Source of the DNA: Dreissena polymorpha
Lineage: Eukaryota; Mollusca; Bivalvia; Myida; Dreissenidae
NCBI RefSeq assembly: GCF_020536995.1
Contig: NC_068369.1
Span: forward strand, 23,386,040 to 23,450,039
DNA: 64,000 bases
Direction: 5' to 3'
The notes under the pieces were generated by a model. It searched no databases. It saw nothing but the letters and a program-made list of their open reading frames with translations, and was not told the DNA's origin. A program made the translations under genes and the position numbers. Below, in pieces: positions 47,110-58,364 of this stretch. How positions within the stretch are numbered: position 1 is the first letter of the stretch; each line of letters opens with the position of its first letter.

Positions 47110-48470
47110 TGAAGCCGGCCCTGCTTATTTGTCCGAAACGGGACCTTGAAGGTGCATATCCACTCGCCGTATGTATAGCTCGTAAAACGCTTAATAGGCT
47201 GTATGTACGCCCGCCTGAAGCCCACCCTACATAAAACCCCGGGTCGAAACTAGGTCAGCCCGACAGGCAGCCAATCAGCGTGCACTAGGCCACTTCCGGT
47301 GATAACTTTTGTGTGTCCGAAAGGGGCCCTTAAAGGTGCATACCCACTCGCCGTAGGCTGTAAATACGTCCCCCTGACACCGACCCTAATTAAAACCCGG
47401 GCCGACAGGCAGCTGACCGGAGATCTGCCTACACTAGGTCGCTACCGGGGGAAAACTCTTGTTTGTCCGAAAGGGACACTTGATGATGCATACCCACTCG
47501 TCTTCGATACACGCATAATACGCTAAAAAAGCTGTATGTACGCCCCCCCCTGACGCCGACCCTTATTAAAAACAATAGCCGAAAATAGGTCAGCCCTACA
47601 CGCAGCCGACGGGAGATATGCTTTCAATAAGTCGCTTCTGGGGGATAACTCTTGTGTGTTTGAAGGGGTTACTTAAAAGTGCATAACCACTCGCCTTGAA
47701 TAAAGCGCATAATACAATAAATAGGCTGCATGAACGTCTCTCTGACGCCGACCCTAATTAAACCCCCGAGCCGAAAGAAGGTCAGTCCGACAGGCGATCG
47801 ACGGGAGATCAGCGCGCATAAGGTCGATTCCGGGCGATAACTAGTTTGTAAAAAAGGGCCCTTATAGGTACATACCCACTCGTCGTCGATATATCGCATC
47901 CTACACTTAATAGGCTGTATCAACGTGTCCCTGACGCCGACCCCGGGCCGAAACTAGGTCAGCCCGACACGCAGCCGACGGGAGATATGCTTGCAATAGG
48001 TGGCTGCCGGGGGGATAACTCTAGTTTGTTCGAAGAGTGCCCTTAAAGTTGCATACCAATTCGTCGTCGATATATCGCATAATACGTCAAATAGGTTTCA
48101 CGTACGTTCTTCTGACGCCGACCATAATTTAAAACCCGAGCCGAAAGTAGGTAATCACGACACGCAGCCGCCGGGAGATCAGCGTGTACTAGGTCGCTTC
48201 CTCTTGTTTTTTTGAAAGGGGCCCTTAAAGTTGCATATCGACTTGCCGTAAATATTTCGTAGACTGCGCTTTATAAGCTTGATGAACGTCCTCCTGGCGC
48301 CAACCCTAACTAAAACCCTGAGCCGAAACTAGGTCAGCCCGACAGGCAGCTGACGGTAGATCAGCGTGCGCTATGTCACTTCCTTGGGATTATTCTTGTT
48401 TGTTCGAAAGGGGCACTTGACGGTGCATACAAACTCGCTGTGCAATAATGCAAATGGCTTGCTACATAGG
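47110..48470 (+). repeat. GC-rich satellite, period about 185 bases, 7-8 units
   Basis: Units repeat GCCGAAACTAGGTCAGCCCG, GACGGGAGATCAGCGTG, AGGTCGCTTCCGGGGGATAA, CCCTTAAAGGTGCATACCCA and CTGACGCCGACCCTAATTAA. AGGTCAG-type landmarks sit near 47252, 47590, 47777, 47957, 48150 and 48331. One unit near 47400 has lost the landmark. Units differ by 10-20% by eye, so the array is older than the 196-bp satellite. Frames across it are not genes. Confidence 0.9.
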
Positions 48471-48935
48471 CTAAAACTTAATTATATGATGAATGGTTCA
48501 ACCTATTCAATAAGATTGCTAAAAAGCTAAATATACTGCATAGGCTGAATAGATTTCTAAATAACCTAAATATGAAGTTTGTTTTAACCTATTTTATACA
48601 CTTGTTAAAAGGCTGCTTAATAAGCTTGATGTTCTAAATAGGATGTATTTTATAATAGACATGTACTAAACTTGCTAAATTCGCTTAATAGGCGGAAAAT
48701 ACTGGTACATATTCTTTACGGATAATTTTTTTTCAAAATATGTACCAAACCTCCTAAAAAGGCTGAAAAGCTGCTTAATATACTAAATAGGCTAATTATC
48801 ATGTATTTTCCCACCTATGTACTGAACGTGTTAAATAGGCTAAATAGGCTAAAAAGGTTGCTAAAAAGGCTAAATAGGATCATGGATGCATGATTCAACC
48901 TATGTACTAAACTTGCTAAATAGGCTAAGTTCACA
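48470..48935. repeat. degenerate minisatellite of CTAAATAGGCT-type units
   Basis: Words such as GCTAAATAGGCTAAATAGGC, TTGCTAAAAAGGCT and TTCAACCTATGTACTAAACT recur with irregular spacing. It directly follows the GC-rich satellite, whose units also contain AATAGGCTG, so it may have grown from one of them. Confidence 0.7.
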
Positions 48936-49074
48936 CACGTCTTAAACGCATTCAAATGATACATTCAAGCGAATGTAATGAATCATGAATGGTCAGCATT
49001 GAACGATTTAACCATTATTAACGTATGCATAACTTATAAACGGTGCAAAACAAATTTTAATTTTAACAACAGTG

Positions 49075-51019
49075 TGGGCAAAGGAAGCTGTCTCCTCTTC
49101 GCAGCACAGTTTTGTATGGCAGAAGGAAAGGTGGACCAAATGCCCACACATGTCGCACTACCCCCATTTAACGATTTTTATGTGCGGCTTCGTGTCCAGA
49201 TTTGTTGGACTAAATTGTCCACATACGCAACAGTTTTCGGAATCGTCCGTGTCCGATTTGGTATCAGAGTCTTCTCTAACAATGTTGGTGTGCAATTTTT
49301 GTATGCCACTTGTTGACGGCCTCGGGCTTTTACATATCATCTGGCTTTGAGATGTGACGGCATTGGCATTTTTCTTGGCGTCGTACATCTCCACCTTTTC
49401 GATGTATGCATCACTTGTCATCAATTTCCCGCCAGGTTTTGGTTTCGCCGACATGTTCTTTTGGCATCTGCACGTGGTAGGGGTTGGTGCCTCTGTTTTT
49501 GCCCGGAGATACTCTTCAACTGCCTGCTTGTCGGCACATACTGCTTGTAACTTCTGAAGAGGTGTCGAGTCTCGGAATGACTCGCATGGCACGAACTTTT
49601 CTGAAGGCGCCGCATTCTTGTTTAGTGGGTACAACACCGGCCTTCCTGAAGGCTGACACGATGTTCCAAGGGCTAAGTGCCTTCAGGTAAGCGCTGCAAG
49701 CCATTCCAGCAACTTCATACTTCGTTACCACTTTCCCGGGATTGGCCTTCATGTACGAAGCACATTCGCTGTAGTAGAATCGTTTGAATAGACCAAACAT
49801 ACCGACGTCAAGCGGTTGAAGGATATGAGAAGTATGTGCTGGTAAGCAGAACATATGAATGTTTCTCTCGCGGGCCCATTTCATCATCTCCGTTGACGTG
49901 TGCGTTGTGTGTCCGTCAAGTAATAAGATCACGGGTTGACTGCCATCACCCCTATTGATATTTTTCAGGACATGATTTTCAAGGTAATCTTTGAATGTCT
50001 AGGTCGTTGACCACCCTGTTTCTGACATTGTAACTTTCACACCTGGCGTCAGGTCTTTCGCCAGATTTTCATTGGTTCTCTTCCCCGCAGTTATGAAAGA
50101 TATCAACATTTGAAGATATTTATCATAATTTGTTTTAATTGAATTGATTAAATATGATCATATTTACTGCTTGTAACACTTAATTAATGAAAGCATATTC
50201 TCATGTATTTGATGTCTTTACTAATTTACTAATTGGGCTAACTGAATGTATACTGTTATATTATGTGTTTAAAAAGTTTTATTAAGTTAGAATTGAACTA
50301 ATGTTGGTGATATTGTTCGTAAAATATTTTCATTTTCGTTTGTTAATCGTATTTTTATCAACCTTTAAATATTAAATATGGCGGAAGGTGATTTCCAGAC
50401 GCACTGGCGCATGCGATCAGCGTTGTTGTCGCTGAGCGTGAAGATGTTACTGCCTGCGCCTTTCATGCACAGGAGCGATTATATTCGGGGGACGATGCTC
50501 TGGGGAGATTCCGGTTTCATCGAGATTAAAAATGAAGTCCGGCCTCTCTTGTAACCCGTATTCCGCCACAGCCGCCTCTAGATTGTTGATGAATTGCTCA
50601 ACAACCTCTGGGGTTGAGTATTTTGCCCTGTTGGACTCCAGCGCGGATGGTTTGAGGGTAGAGATCCTTGATTCCCACCGTGTAAAGAATCCATACAGCC
50701 AGAAGTTGCTTAGTGGTTTTTCTGAATCACGCTTCCCTAGGTGGTGCGCCAATTCACCACCCAACGTCTGCATGGCTGTATTGCTTAACCCGTAGCCAAG
50801 CCTTGCGTAGTTTTCCGCATTCTCAACAAGCCCTTACTTCTTGTCATGTGTAAAAATGGTCTCCTTCATAAACGTGTTGGGACACGTCCACTAATCCTAT
50901 CTCTTAATGTTGATAGGGGATGGAATATTGAAGCGCCACTCGACGAACTTTTTTTTTCATCTTTACATCATCTACTGCTTTAAGCAGAATATCGGGGTCT
51001 TAGGATCTATACCTGCCAT
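49075..51019 (-). pseudogene. pogo/Tigger-type transposase relic (Tc1-mariner superfamily)
   Basis: Minus-strand domain order, N to C. (1) A psq-type helix-turn-helix: ILLKAVDDV, then ALQYSIP and STLRDRISGRV (50880-51000). (2) A CENP-B/Tc5-type DNA-binding segment, GLSNTAMQTLGGELAHHLG. (3) The DDE catalytic core with FNLDETGISPEHRPP (first Asp, about 50490), TLIACASASGNHLPPY, VTMSETGWS, ILLLDGHTTHTS (second Asp, about 49910) and PAHTSHILQPLDVGMFG (third acidic site). (4) A tail with a PHD-like Cys cluster, NCCVCGQFSP and CDMCGHLVHLSFC. It is broken by several frameshifts (near 50990, 50900, 50450 and 49630), by stops (for example after FTHDKK and at VKWG) and by a 285-base AT-rich insertion. 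A normal member encodes about 500-650 residues. No inverted ends were located. Confidence 0.85.
50098..50385. other. AT-rich insertion or intron in the pogo relic
   Basis: Separates NHLPPYLIFK from GKRTNENLAKDL in the transposase. The left edge on the coding strand is AAAG-GTTGAT, a weak donor. There is no AG acceptor at the right edge, so an insertion is more likely than a spliced intron. Confidence 0.4.
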
Positions 51020-53042
51020 GGTTTCTCTGAGGATTGGCCTACAACGTTTAAAAAAATCGGCGTGGCGTTAATAAGATTTTAATTGATTTTCGTGTGGATA
51101 CCATAAACCCCTTTATGGGCCTCTATAATATGACAACGCCGATCTGAGTCGATAATGTACAGTAAACTGACATTGAAAAATGCGAGCGGAGGAACCCGGA
51201 TTATTCGAAAACGTACATATTGGAAATATTTTACTTAAAAGGTGATTTTTAATTGATATGATGCTTGTGTACATTGTGTGTTAAATTGTAATGGTGAAAA
51301 CACAACTACTTACCTTCTTTGTCCTCATTTTTTTAAATTTTATTGACACTGAAAATTATTCGAGTTGTAACTGTATCGAATTCAAACGCGTGCAGTGCAC
51401 GGACGGCTTAAAAATTACGTCATAAAAAAAATTCACGAATTATTACACATTCACGAACCTACAGGAATGAAGGATAGTATGTTTTGCCTAGGAAATGACG
51501 TCACACTTGATAAGTCATAAATTGCTTAATCAAGTAAATGAAAATGATAAATACGGAAAGCTGGTTCGGTAATATGTTAAAGAAGAATGAAAAAGGACGA
51601 TATATAATATAACGATAACATTCATGATGCGTCCCAATAAATTCTAAGGTCAAATATTAGAACATGTTAATCGTCACAGCGTGCGTAGAAATACACAACT
51701 TCCTGTTGACCGGAGATAGGACAATTTATTCGACCCTGCTTTATTTGGTAAATGTTTGCAACAGAGGCAGGATAAAAGTTTTGAGATCTGCTATACAACA
51801 AATTTATTTCATATTCCTTCTTTGCACATTTCATATGGCAATGGTATTTTGAACCAAAAATCAAAGTTTAAGAAATTATTACCTAAAAAGTAACATTATC
51901 AAGACTTTTCAGTAACCCACCATTAATATATGTCTTTTTTTATAACTAATTGATTACAAAGTTCACTTGCATGAAAATTGATATTGACAAAGCAAGACTT
52001 ATTTAGAATATTTTGCGCTAATATGTTTGATACAGAACATACAGTGTAACGAATATACAAATATCACCACACAAGTGTTGTTTTCTCCCCAAAGACAAAA
52101 AAATCCAAATATTATGGCATATTTCTTTTGTTTTAAATAATAATACAAAATAACGGCATTACGATTGTACAAACTGAGTATAGATTTATCATCATGTACC
52201 ATTGATTGAAAAATATTTACATTTTTATTTTCAACGCACACATTTCAAGTGCAAACTTCAATTTCTATGGCATCCATGTTTGTACAAATGAGTATGACCT
52301 TTTTAATGCAATATTATTGTTTTTTGTTTTGTTTTATTTACAACAATTTATTATTTAGAATAGTTAAACATAATTATAACAGAAACAAAAAACGTTGATA
52401 AATAAAGTTTGGCTGTCGATGTAAATGAATCCGGGACCTCTCGATATAAAAATATATGCTTTATCTCGACACCTTAGGGAATTTTGATAGCATACTTGTG
52501 CGTATGGGAACCAGAATCGTGTCTTTTATTTTGGTCACATTATCTCAGTTTAACGTACTTACTCAGAAGCCGTTTGGAATAAGGCAATTTAACACGAAGT
52601 TCACTACAGATTAAAAACCTCAAAAGTAATAAGAGTTATCCAAAATACGTTTTAATTGGAAAGCACACATAGAGCCTACCGGTAAAGGCAAACATTTATT
52701 TTGTCCCCTTCCATTATACACAAATGATCAAAGCAGTTTAGAACATGACACGGTGTTTTAATTGACTTACTTTTATATAAAAAGTCAAACAAACACTCAA
52801 AACGAAACAAACATAGCCTCCTATACGGCTTTAAGTTTATTTCAATTTTCAACATATGATGCATACATTGTGAAACTTTCGACCAAGAAAAAACTTCAAA
52901 TTAACAATGAAGATTAGATGTGTATTTGTCAAAAAACACATTTATAACTAGATAATTGCTTTTTTAACTGTTAAAATAGTATATGTTATTTCATTGTTAA
53001 TTCCAATATAATCTTGAGCATATTTTACAACAAGAGCTCGTG
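51020..53042. other. AT-rich intergenic stretch
   Basis: No gene I can support. A GGAACCCGGATTATTCGAAA block at 51187 resembles pogo-type inverted ends but has the wrong orientation for the relic to its left. Confidence 0.4.
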
Positions 53043-53083
53043 CAGGGACCTATATAAACAAAACAGCCATGTATAGGTCCCTG
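53043..53083. other. CAGGGACCTATA hairpin
   Basis: CAGGGACCTATA and TATAGGTCCCTG are perfect 12-bp arms around a 17-base loop. It shares arms with the palindrome at 32760. Possibly the joined ends of one element family after internal loss. Confidence 0.6.
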
Positions 53084-53090
53084 AATCATG

Positions 53091-53830
53091 GCATCATATT
53101 GACATGCTCATACTAATGCAATATTGTGATACTTTTGATTAAGAAAAAACATTTAACGATAAAGACTAGCTATTTATAACTAAAAATTCAATCAGTCAAA
53201 ATTATACAAGTGAATACAGGTAAAATTGTCAGGGTACATTTTCAAAAAAATACTAGACAAAACTATGACATCTTCATCAATATCATATTGCTCCAGAACC
53301 TTTGCCAAAACAAAGGTTGTTTGACAGATACGTTCTGGCTCAATAAAATGAGTCGGGATGTTTACTTCATTTCCAAATTTATCTAATAAAATTTCATTAA
53401 GCTCTTCTCCAAAGACATCAACAAGTAAAACTGAGTCTAAATCCTTATTAACTTCATCGAACCAATAGTGCCCCTTGACAAAAGGCACATAGAATGCAAA
53501 CAGCCAAGGTCGCACATAAAAAGAAGCAGGGAAAACTACCAAATTAACTATGTAATCGACAGCCAACTCAGCCTTGCAAGACTGGCAAATAATAACAAAT
53601 AAAACATAATTAAATCAAATAAAACGAGATCTCATGGAATCATATTGACAAGTTCATACTAATGCAATATTGTGATACTTTTGACTCGGAAAAACATTTA
53701 ACGATAAAGACAAGATATTTACAACTAGAATTTGAAACAGTCAAAATTATACAAGTAAATACAGATAAAATGGTACATTTTCATTAAAGGTTTTGACAAA
53801 GCAGGACTGGCAAATATAACAGAATGAAAT
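53091..53830. repeat. tandem duplication downstream of the OTU/Mab-21 gene
   Basis: 53091-53262 and 53636-53810 align (TCATACTAATGCAATATTGT, AACATTTAACGATAAAGAC, GTCAAAATTATACAAGT). The first copy continues into the duplicated exon piece and the second lacks it. Both end near GACTGGCAAATA. Confidence 0.7.
53192..53579 (-). CDS. duplicated C-terminal exon piece of the OTU/Mab-21 gene
   Basis: Open frame whose first ~100 codons match residues near the end of the last exon at 54598-54905 (IVNLVV, WLFAFYV, GHYWFD, NKDLDSVLLVDVFGEEL, HFIEPERICQTTF, AKVLEQ). It then runs into unrelated residues ending HLYNFD. On the minus strand it is preceded by a pyrimidine-rich acceptor, TTATTATTTGCCAG then TCTTGCAAG. 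Differences from the parent are mostly conservative and the frame has no stop. It could be an alternative terminal exon, or a fragment left by tandem duplication. Confidence 0.5.
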
Positions 53831-54346
53831 CAAATATTAAGAAAAACTATTAAAACACATAATAAATGTAGTATTCATTCATACTAAGTGAAATATAAAA
53901 CAAATAAAAAAAATGTAAGCCATGTCCGACTTTTATGCAAATAAGAATCAAAACAGCAATATCAAAACTACCTTTGGTCGGAAGATAATATTATTTATTT
54001 TTAATATTCAATATTTATACTAACACACAAATTATGGCTGGTTTGAAAGTTTGGTTACATAATAATGACACATACTTGTTAATTGCAACTGAGTATATAT
54101 AATTTAATGAGATCGTACATATCCATTTATTTTAACTCTTCTGTTAAAGTTTATGCATTTTTTAAAGATTATATTGGAAAACAGTCACATACCAATCGCA
54201 TCATATGAACAATAACACACTTTTAACATTCTTGTACAAGCCTAATAACAAAATTTATGCTGATAATAATTAAGAAAGGTTGGCAATATTTTGACACTGA
54301 CTTAGTTGCCGGTGTACGTCCATAACACACATGTTTTGTTTTTGTT
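53831..54346. other. AT-rich 3' flank
   Basis: Lies just beyond the stop of the gene at 54347. No separate gene seen. Confidence 0.4.
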
Positions 54347-56082
54347 TTATTGCATATTCATTTCTCGCAGCTTTGAGCAAATCAGATTCATTCTATTGAT
54401 ATCCTCCTGTAATTTGCTTATATCCTTTCGGATGCTAGCTAGTTCCATCATTTTTTTATTTGTTCGTTTTCTCACATCCGCACAAAGTTCTCTGATTTTA
54501 TCAGCAGTAGTTATATCTGAGTCACAAACATTTGATGTGCGCTTTGCTAGCTGAATGATCACGTAATCCAGTGCTTCCAATTCTACTTTGGCTATGACAG
54601 CTTCATCAATGTCACATTGCTCCAGAACCTTTGCCAAAGCAAAGGTTGTTTGACAGATACGTTCTGGCTCAATAAAGTGCATCGGGATGTTTACTTTTTT
54701 TTCAAATGTATCTAATAACAATCCGTTAAGCTCTTCTCCAAAGACATCAACAAGTAAAACTGAGTCTAAATCCTTATTAACTGCATCGAACCAATAGTGT
54801 CCCGTGACAAAAGCCACATAGAATGCAAACAGCCAATGTCGTACATTGCAAGCAGCAGGGACAACTACCAGGTTAACTATGTAATTGACAGCCAACTCAG
54901 CCTTGCAAACATGATTCAATTCCTCTACAGCTTCAGTGCATCGTTCGTATGCCAGTGAAAACCTTTCACGTTCCACAAGCTCTTGTATGCCGGCTACAGC
55001 TGTTGGTATTAAGCATTCTTCGAGAACTCTTTCAGTATCGCTCGATTGCATGCTTTCTACCAGTCGATGGAACATGGCGGCAAATGCTCTCGACCATCTT
55101 TCCTCAAAGTCCGTTGCTGGAGTACTGAACGCATTACATAGACATACAAATGTGTGTTTTTGTGCAATAAGCAGTCGTTGCTTAACTAGAATTCGTTCGT
55201 CAGGTGAGAGCTTATTTGGCATCAGATTCAACGTGCTATCAAAAAAGTTGGGGAAACATGCATCATTTATGTTGGATATGAATCGACCAAGCAATGACCG
55301 AAGACAGAGCGTAGGATCTGACTTCCATACATTAGCCGATGTTTTTTGACATTGATAATAGAACGCGTGTTTTACACAAACGTACGGTAAGTACTGACTG
55401 ACTTGTGTTTCGTCCAAAAGGATTTTCGTAATCTTGAAACAATCTTTCTGATAATCTGTAAAAGCCTTCGCGAGGAGAATATCTTCTGCCAATCTAAAAT
55501 CGTATTTCCATGCATATTTAGAACATTCGGGCTCAGGGACCACGAGGAATCCAGCCCCAGTTAATAAATCATATATTGCCCTGTTAGGTGGCCAACCGTA
55601 CCGGCGGCTTCTTTCGAGCCATCGTTCGGTACTTGGCATTTTTGTTTGGAATGCAATCCATCGAGGAGGCTCCATCATGTCAGATGGGATTTTTAAATGA
55701 TGAAGAAATTGTTCTTGGTTAAGACATCTCATCCAGTTTTCAGGCTTTTCAGGTACAAGGTTTATGGTATTGCCATCCTCTTGTCTAACAGCTTTTAGTT
55801 GATTCCTCTTGTGCACTTTACTAGATGTGAAATCATCAACCACAACTGTATCAAGTGGGATAATAAACAGATCCTTTTTAAAAGAACGTGTTTCCTGATT
55901 GGATCCTAAAATCCCGACGTAAAGAGCATCGGAGTGGTCTTTACAAAGAGTATATGACCGGTAAAAGTTCGTTACTGGTATTCCGTGAATTTGTTGTTGA
56001 ACAAGAGGCTGAATAATCTGCTGTTTTAGGCAATACATCATTGCGAAGGACAAATACATGTCTGGGACATCGCCACCAACTC
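54347..56082 (-). CDS. last exon: Mab-21-type helical domain and coiled coil
   Basis: 1736 bases with acceptor TTAAATAG then GAGTTGG. The Mab-21-type block covers roughly codons 130-310 and the conserved region repeated at 53192-53579 covers about 385-500. The tail KIRELCADVRKRTNKK...ISKLQEDINRM has heptad-like spacing. The stop TAA lies inside an AATAAA (ATGCAATAAAAC), so a poly(A) signal overlaps the stop codon. Confidence 0.75.
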
Positions 56083-58323
56083 CTATTTAAGATAAAAGAA
56101 TATACAATAATATAGCTTAATCCAGCATTATCTTACATCAATATATGAACGTTTAGTACACATGACAATAAATGCATGTATGTTTCCACTAAATGATTTG
56201 TTTGCACGCACTTTAAATGAGTATACAATAACAATGAAAATGAAAATCACGTTTAAACATATTTAGAACTGCTTGGCTGCACGAACCTGCGACACCTGGG
56301 TCTGAATTGCGTCCAGAAATAACACACGAGTCAGAACGTCCTCCTAAAACTATATGCATCAACATTGGAAAAAATTATTAATGTATGGCATTTTGTAGAG
56401 ATTATTATTCCAAATATTCTTATACATTTCTACAAACCACACGATATTGTTTATAACGTAAGATGTTTTACTATTTGGCTTAACATATAACATCGCGTAT
56501 TTGCTCAAAGAGTACACTTGTAGGTATTTATTTACCAGCAATATATTTGCTATTCGTCCAAATATGAACTTTAAAAAGGTCGCCTGGCTTAGTGGATCTG
56601 GTGTCCGCCTAGCGACGGGGAGGTCACGGGTTTGATCCCAACTTTGGGGGCGTTCTTTAGATCTTCCCAATAGACACCAAGTACTGGTTCTAGGCCCAGG
56701 ATATGGATTCGAGAACTTTTGAAATAAGCCTTAGGCTTTCTATACAATCGAGCTAAAATAAAAAAGGTTTAAACTAAATAATGAACTCATTTCCCACCAT
56801 TATTTGTATCATTGGATATATCCGCATCTCATTATGAAAAAAAGCCAAAACGAACACATTTTTCAATCCACTTACCTTTAAGAAGATCTTCCTTCCAAGT
56901 ATGAGGTCGGAGACTTATGTAATGAGCACCGTAAATGTGGCCCAAGTACAATGTAGAATTTTGCTTATGCTTGCATGCAATAATATCCGGATGCGGTCTC
57001 ATCATCCCATTTTCATCGCAACCGTAGATTTTGACAGTGGTCTTCAAGAAACATGCCAAGCCACTGAATAACAAACACAAATCAGGGTTATTAAAAAAAC
57101 AACATTTACTAAACTTTCAATTAATTTTCATTGGTTAAGCCTTCCTTATCGCAACACCTGCAAATATTTCAATCACATTTCCATTAGCAATAACAAAAGC
57201 GATTATTTTAGCAACAGTGACATATCACATTCCGATGCGATGTATTGTTAAAGAACAACATATCGATATCAAACTATCAGCATTTAAGTATAGACTTTTA
57301 TACTGAATCACAATGTGGTCCCCCCATTCTCCGTCTTTATTCATCTTCTGAAAGTAGTCTTCTAAATCTCCTTCGATGAAGTTCCTAATGTCTGTGTTGT
57401 CATCCTGAAATATTCGCACATATTTTTAAAATATATGACAAATAGTCACTTTTATACAAAAAATCCATCCGTAGTAAAATCTTACCATTAAAACATCTCT
57501 CTGGAATTAATTTACCATTTATTAAACGTTTAGATCAATTTTACAAATCTAACAATAAGTGTTTCACACCAATTTTAAACCTATGTAAATAGTGTTTACT
57601 TATTACTATGCGGTTTATTTTCCAAAATAAAATGGCTAAATGTGGCAAGAACAAAATGCACACATTTCACCATTCCCGGCTTTCTACTCCCAAGAAATAT
57701 AGTTACATATGATGTCTTATCCTCCTATTTTACGACCAAGTACCATCTTTCGCGCGTCAATCCAAACAGATCGGGCCAGACGAAAAGAAAACTCACCAGT
57801 TGTGGATTCTGCCTAAGATAATTCACTGCAGCTGTGCGCAGTGAACGTGGTGTATACTCGTACACTCCTCGAATCCTCAACTGGTCGACCATCGCTGAGA
57901 ACAAACAGTTGCCATCCGAGCTGACATTCCTCATAGTGAATCCAAGGCGGGAAAACATTGCATCAAACGAATGTGTTTTGTTTCCATCAAGGGTCTTTTT
58001 CAATATCTTGTTTTCTGGGTTGCCTAAATCGTTTACGTCGCATTGAGCCTCGGATTGTACTAAACAGATTGTTTTCGTTAGTGCATGTATATTATTATTT
58101 ATTTACACGTTTTAGTCATAATTAAACGAATATCAAATGTCTAATAAAAATCGTTACGACTATCGCACTCACTAATGCCAACAATACAATACAATGCAAT
58201 AACAACAATAAAGAACAAAAAAACATCAACCAACAACAACAACACCAACAACGTTTAATGATTGTAGTAGTAGTAGTAGAAGCAGTAGAAGTAGTAGTAG
58301 TAGTAGTAATAGCAGCAGCAGCA

Positions 58324-58364
<41 letters not shown>

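Noticed and set aside
46938-48215. Frames such as LVCPKGALKGAYPLAVG in the 47-48 kb region
   Set aside because: Products of the 185-bp satellite. The pattern repeats with the unit and is interrupted irregularly.
51187-51210. Pogo-type terminal repeat GGAACCCGGATTATTCGAAA as the end of the 49-51 kb relic
   Set aside because: It faces the wrong way to be the right-hand end of that relic, and no partner was found.
54936-55349. 137-codon plus-strand frame opposite the Mab-21 exon
   Set aside because: Shadow of the minus-strand coding exon.
56359-56670. 103-codon minus-strand frame (SWDQTRDLPVARRTPDPL)
   Set aside because: Reverse translation of the SINE at 56575-56765.
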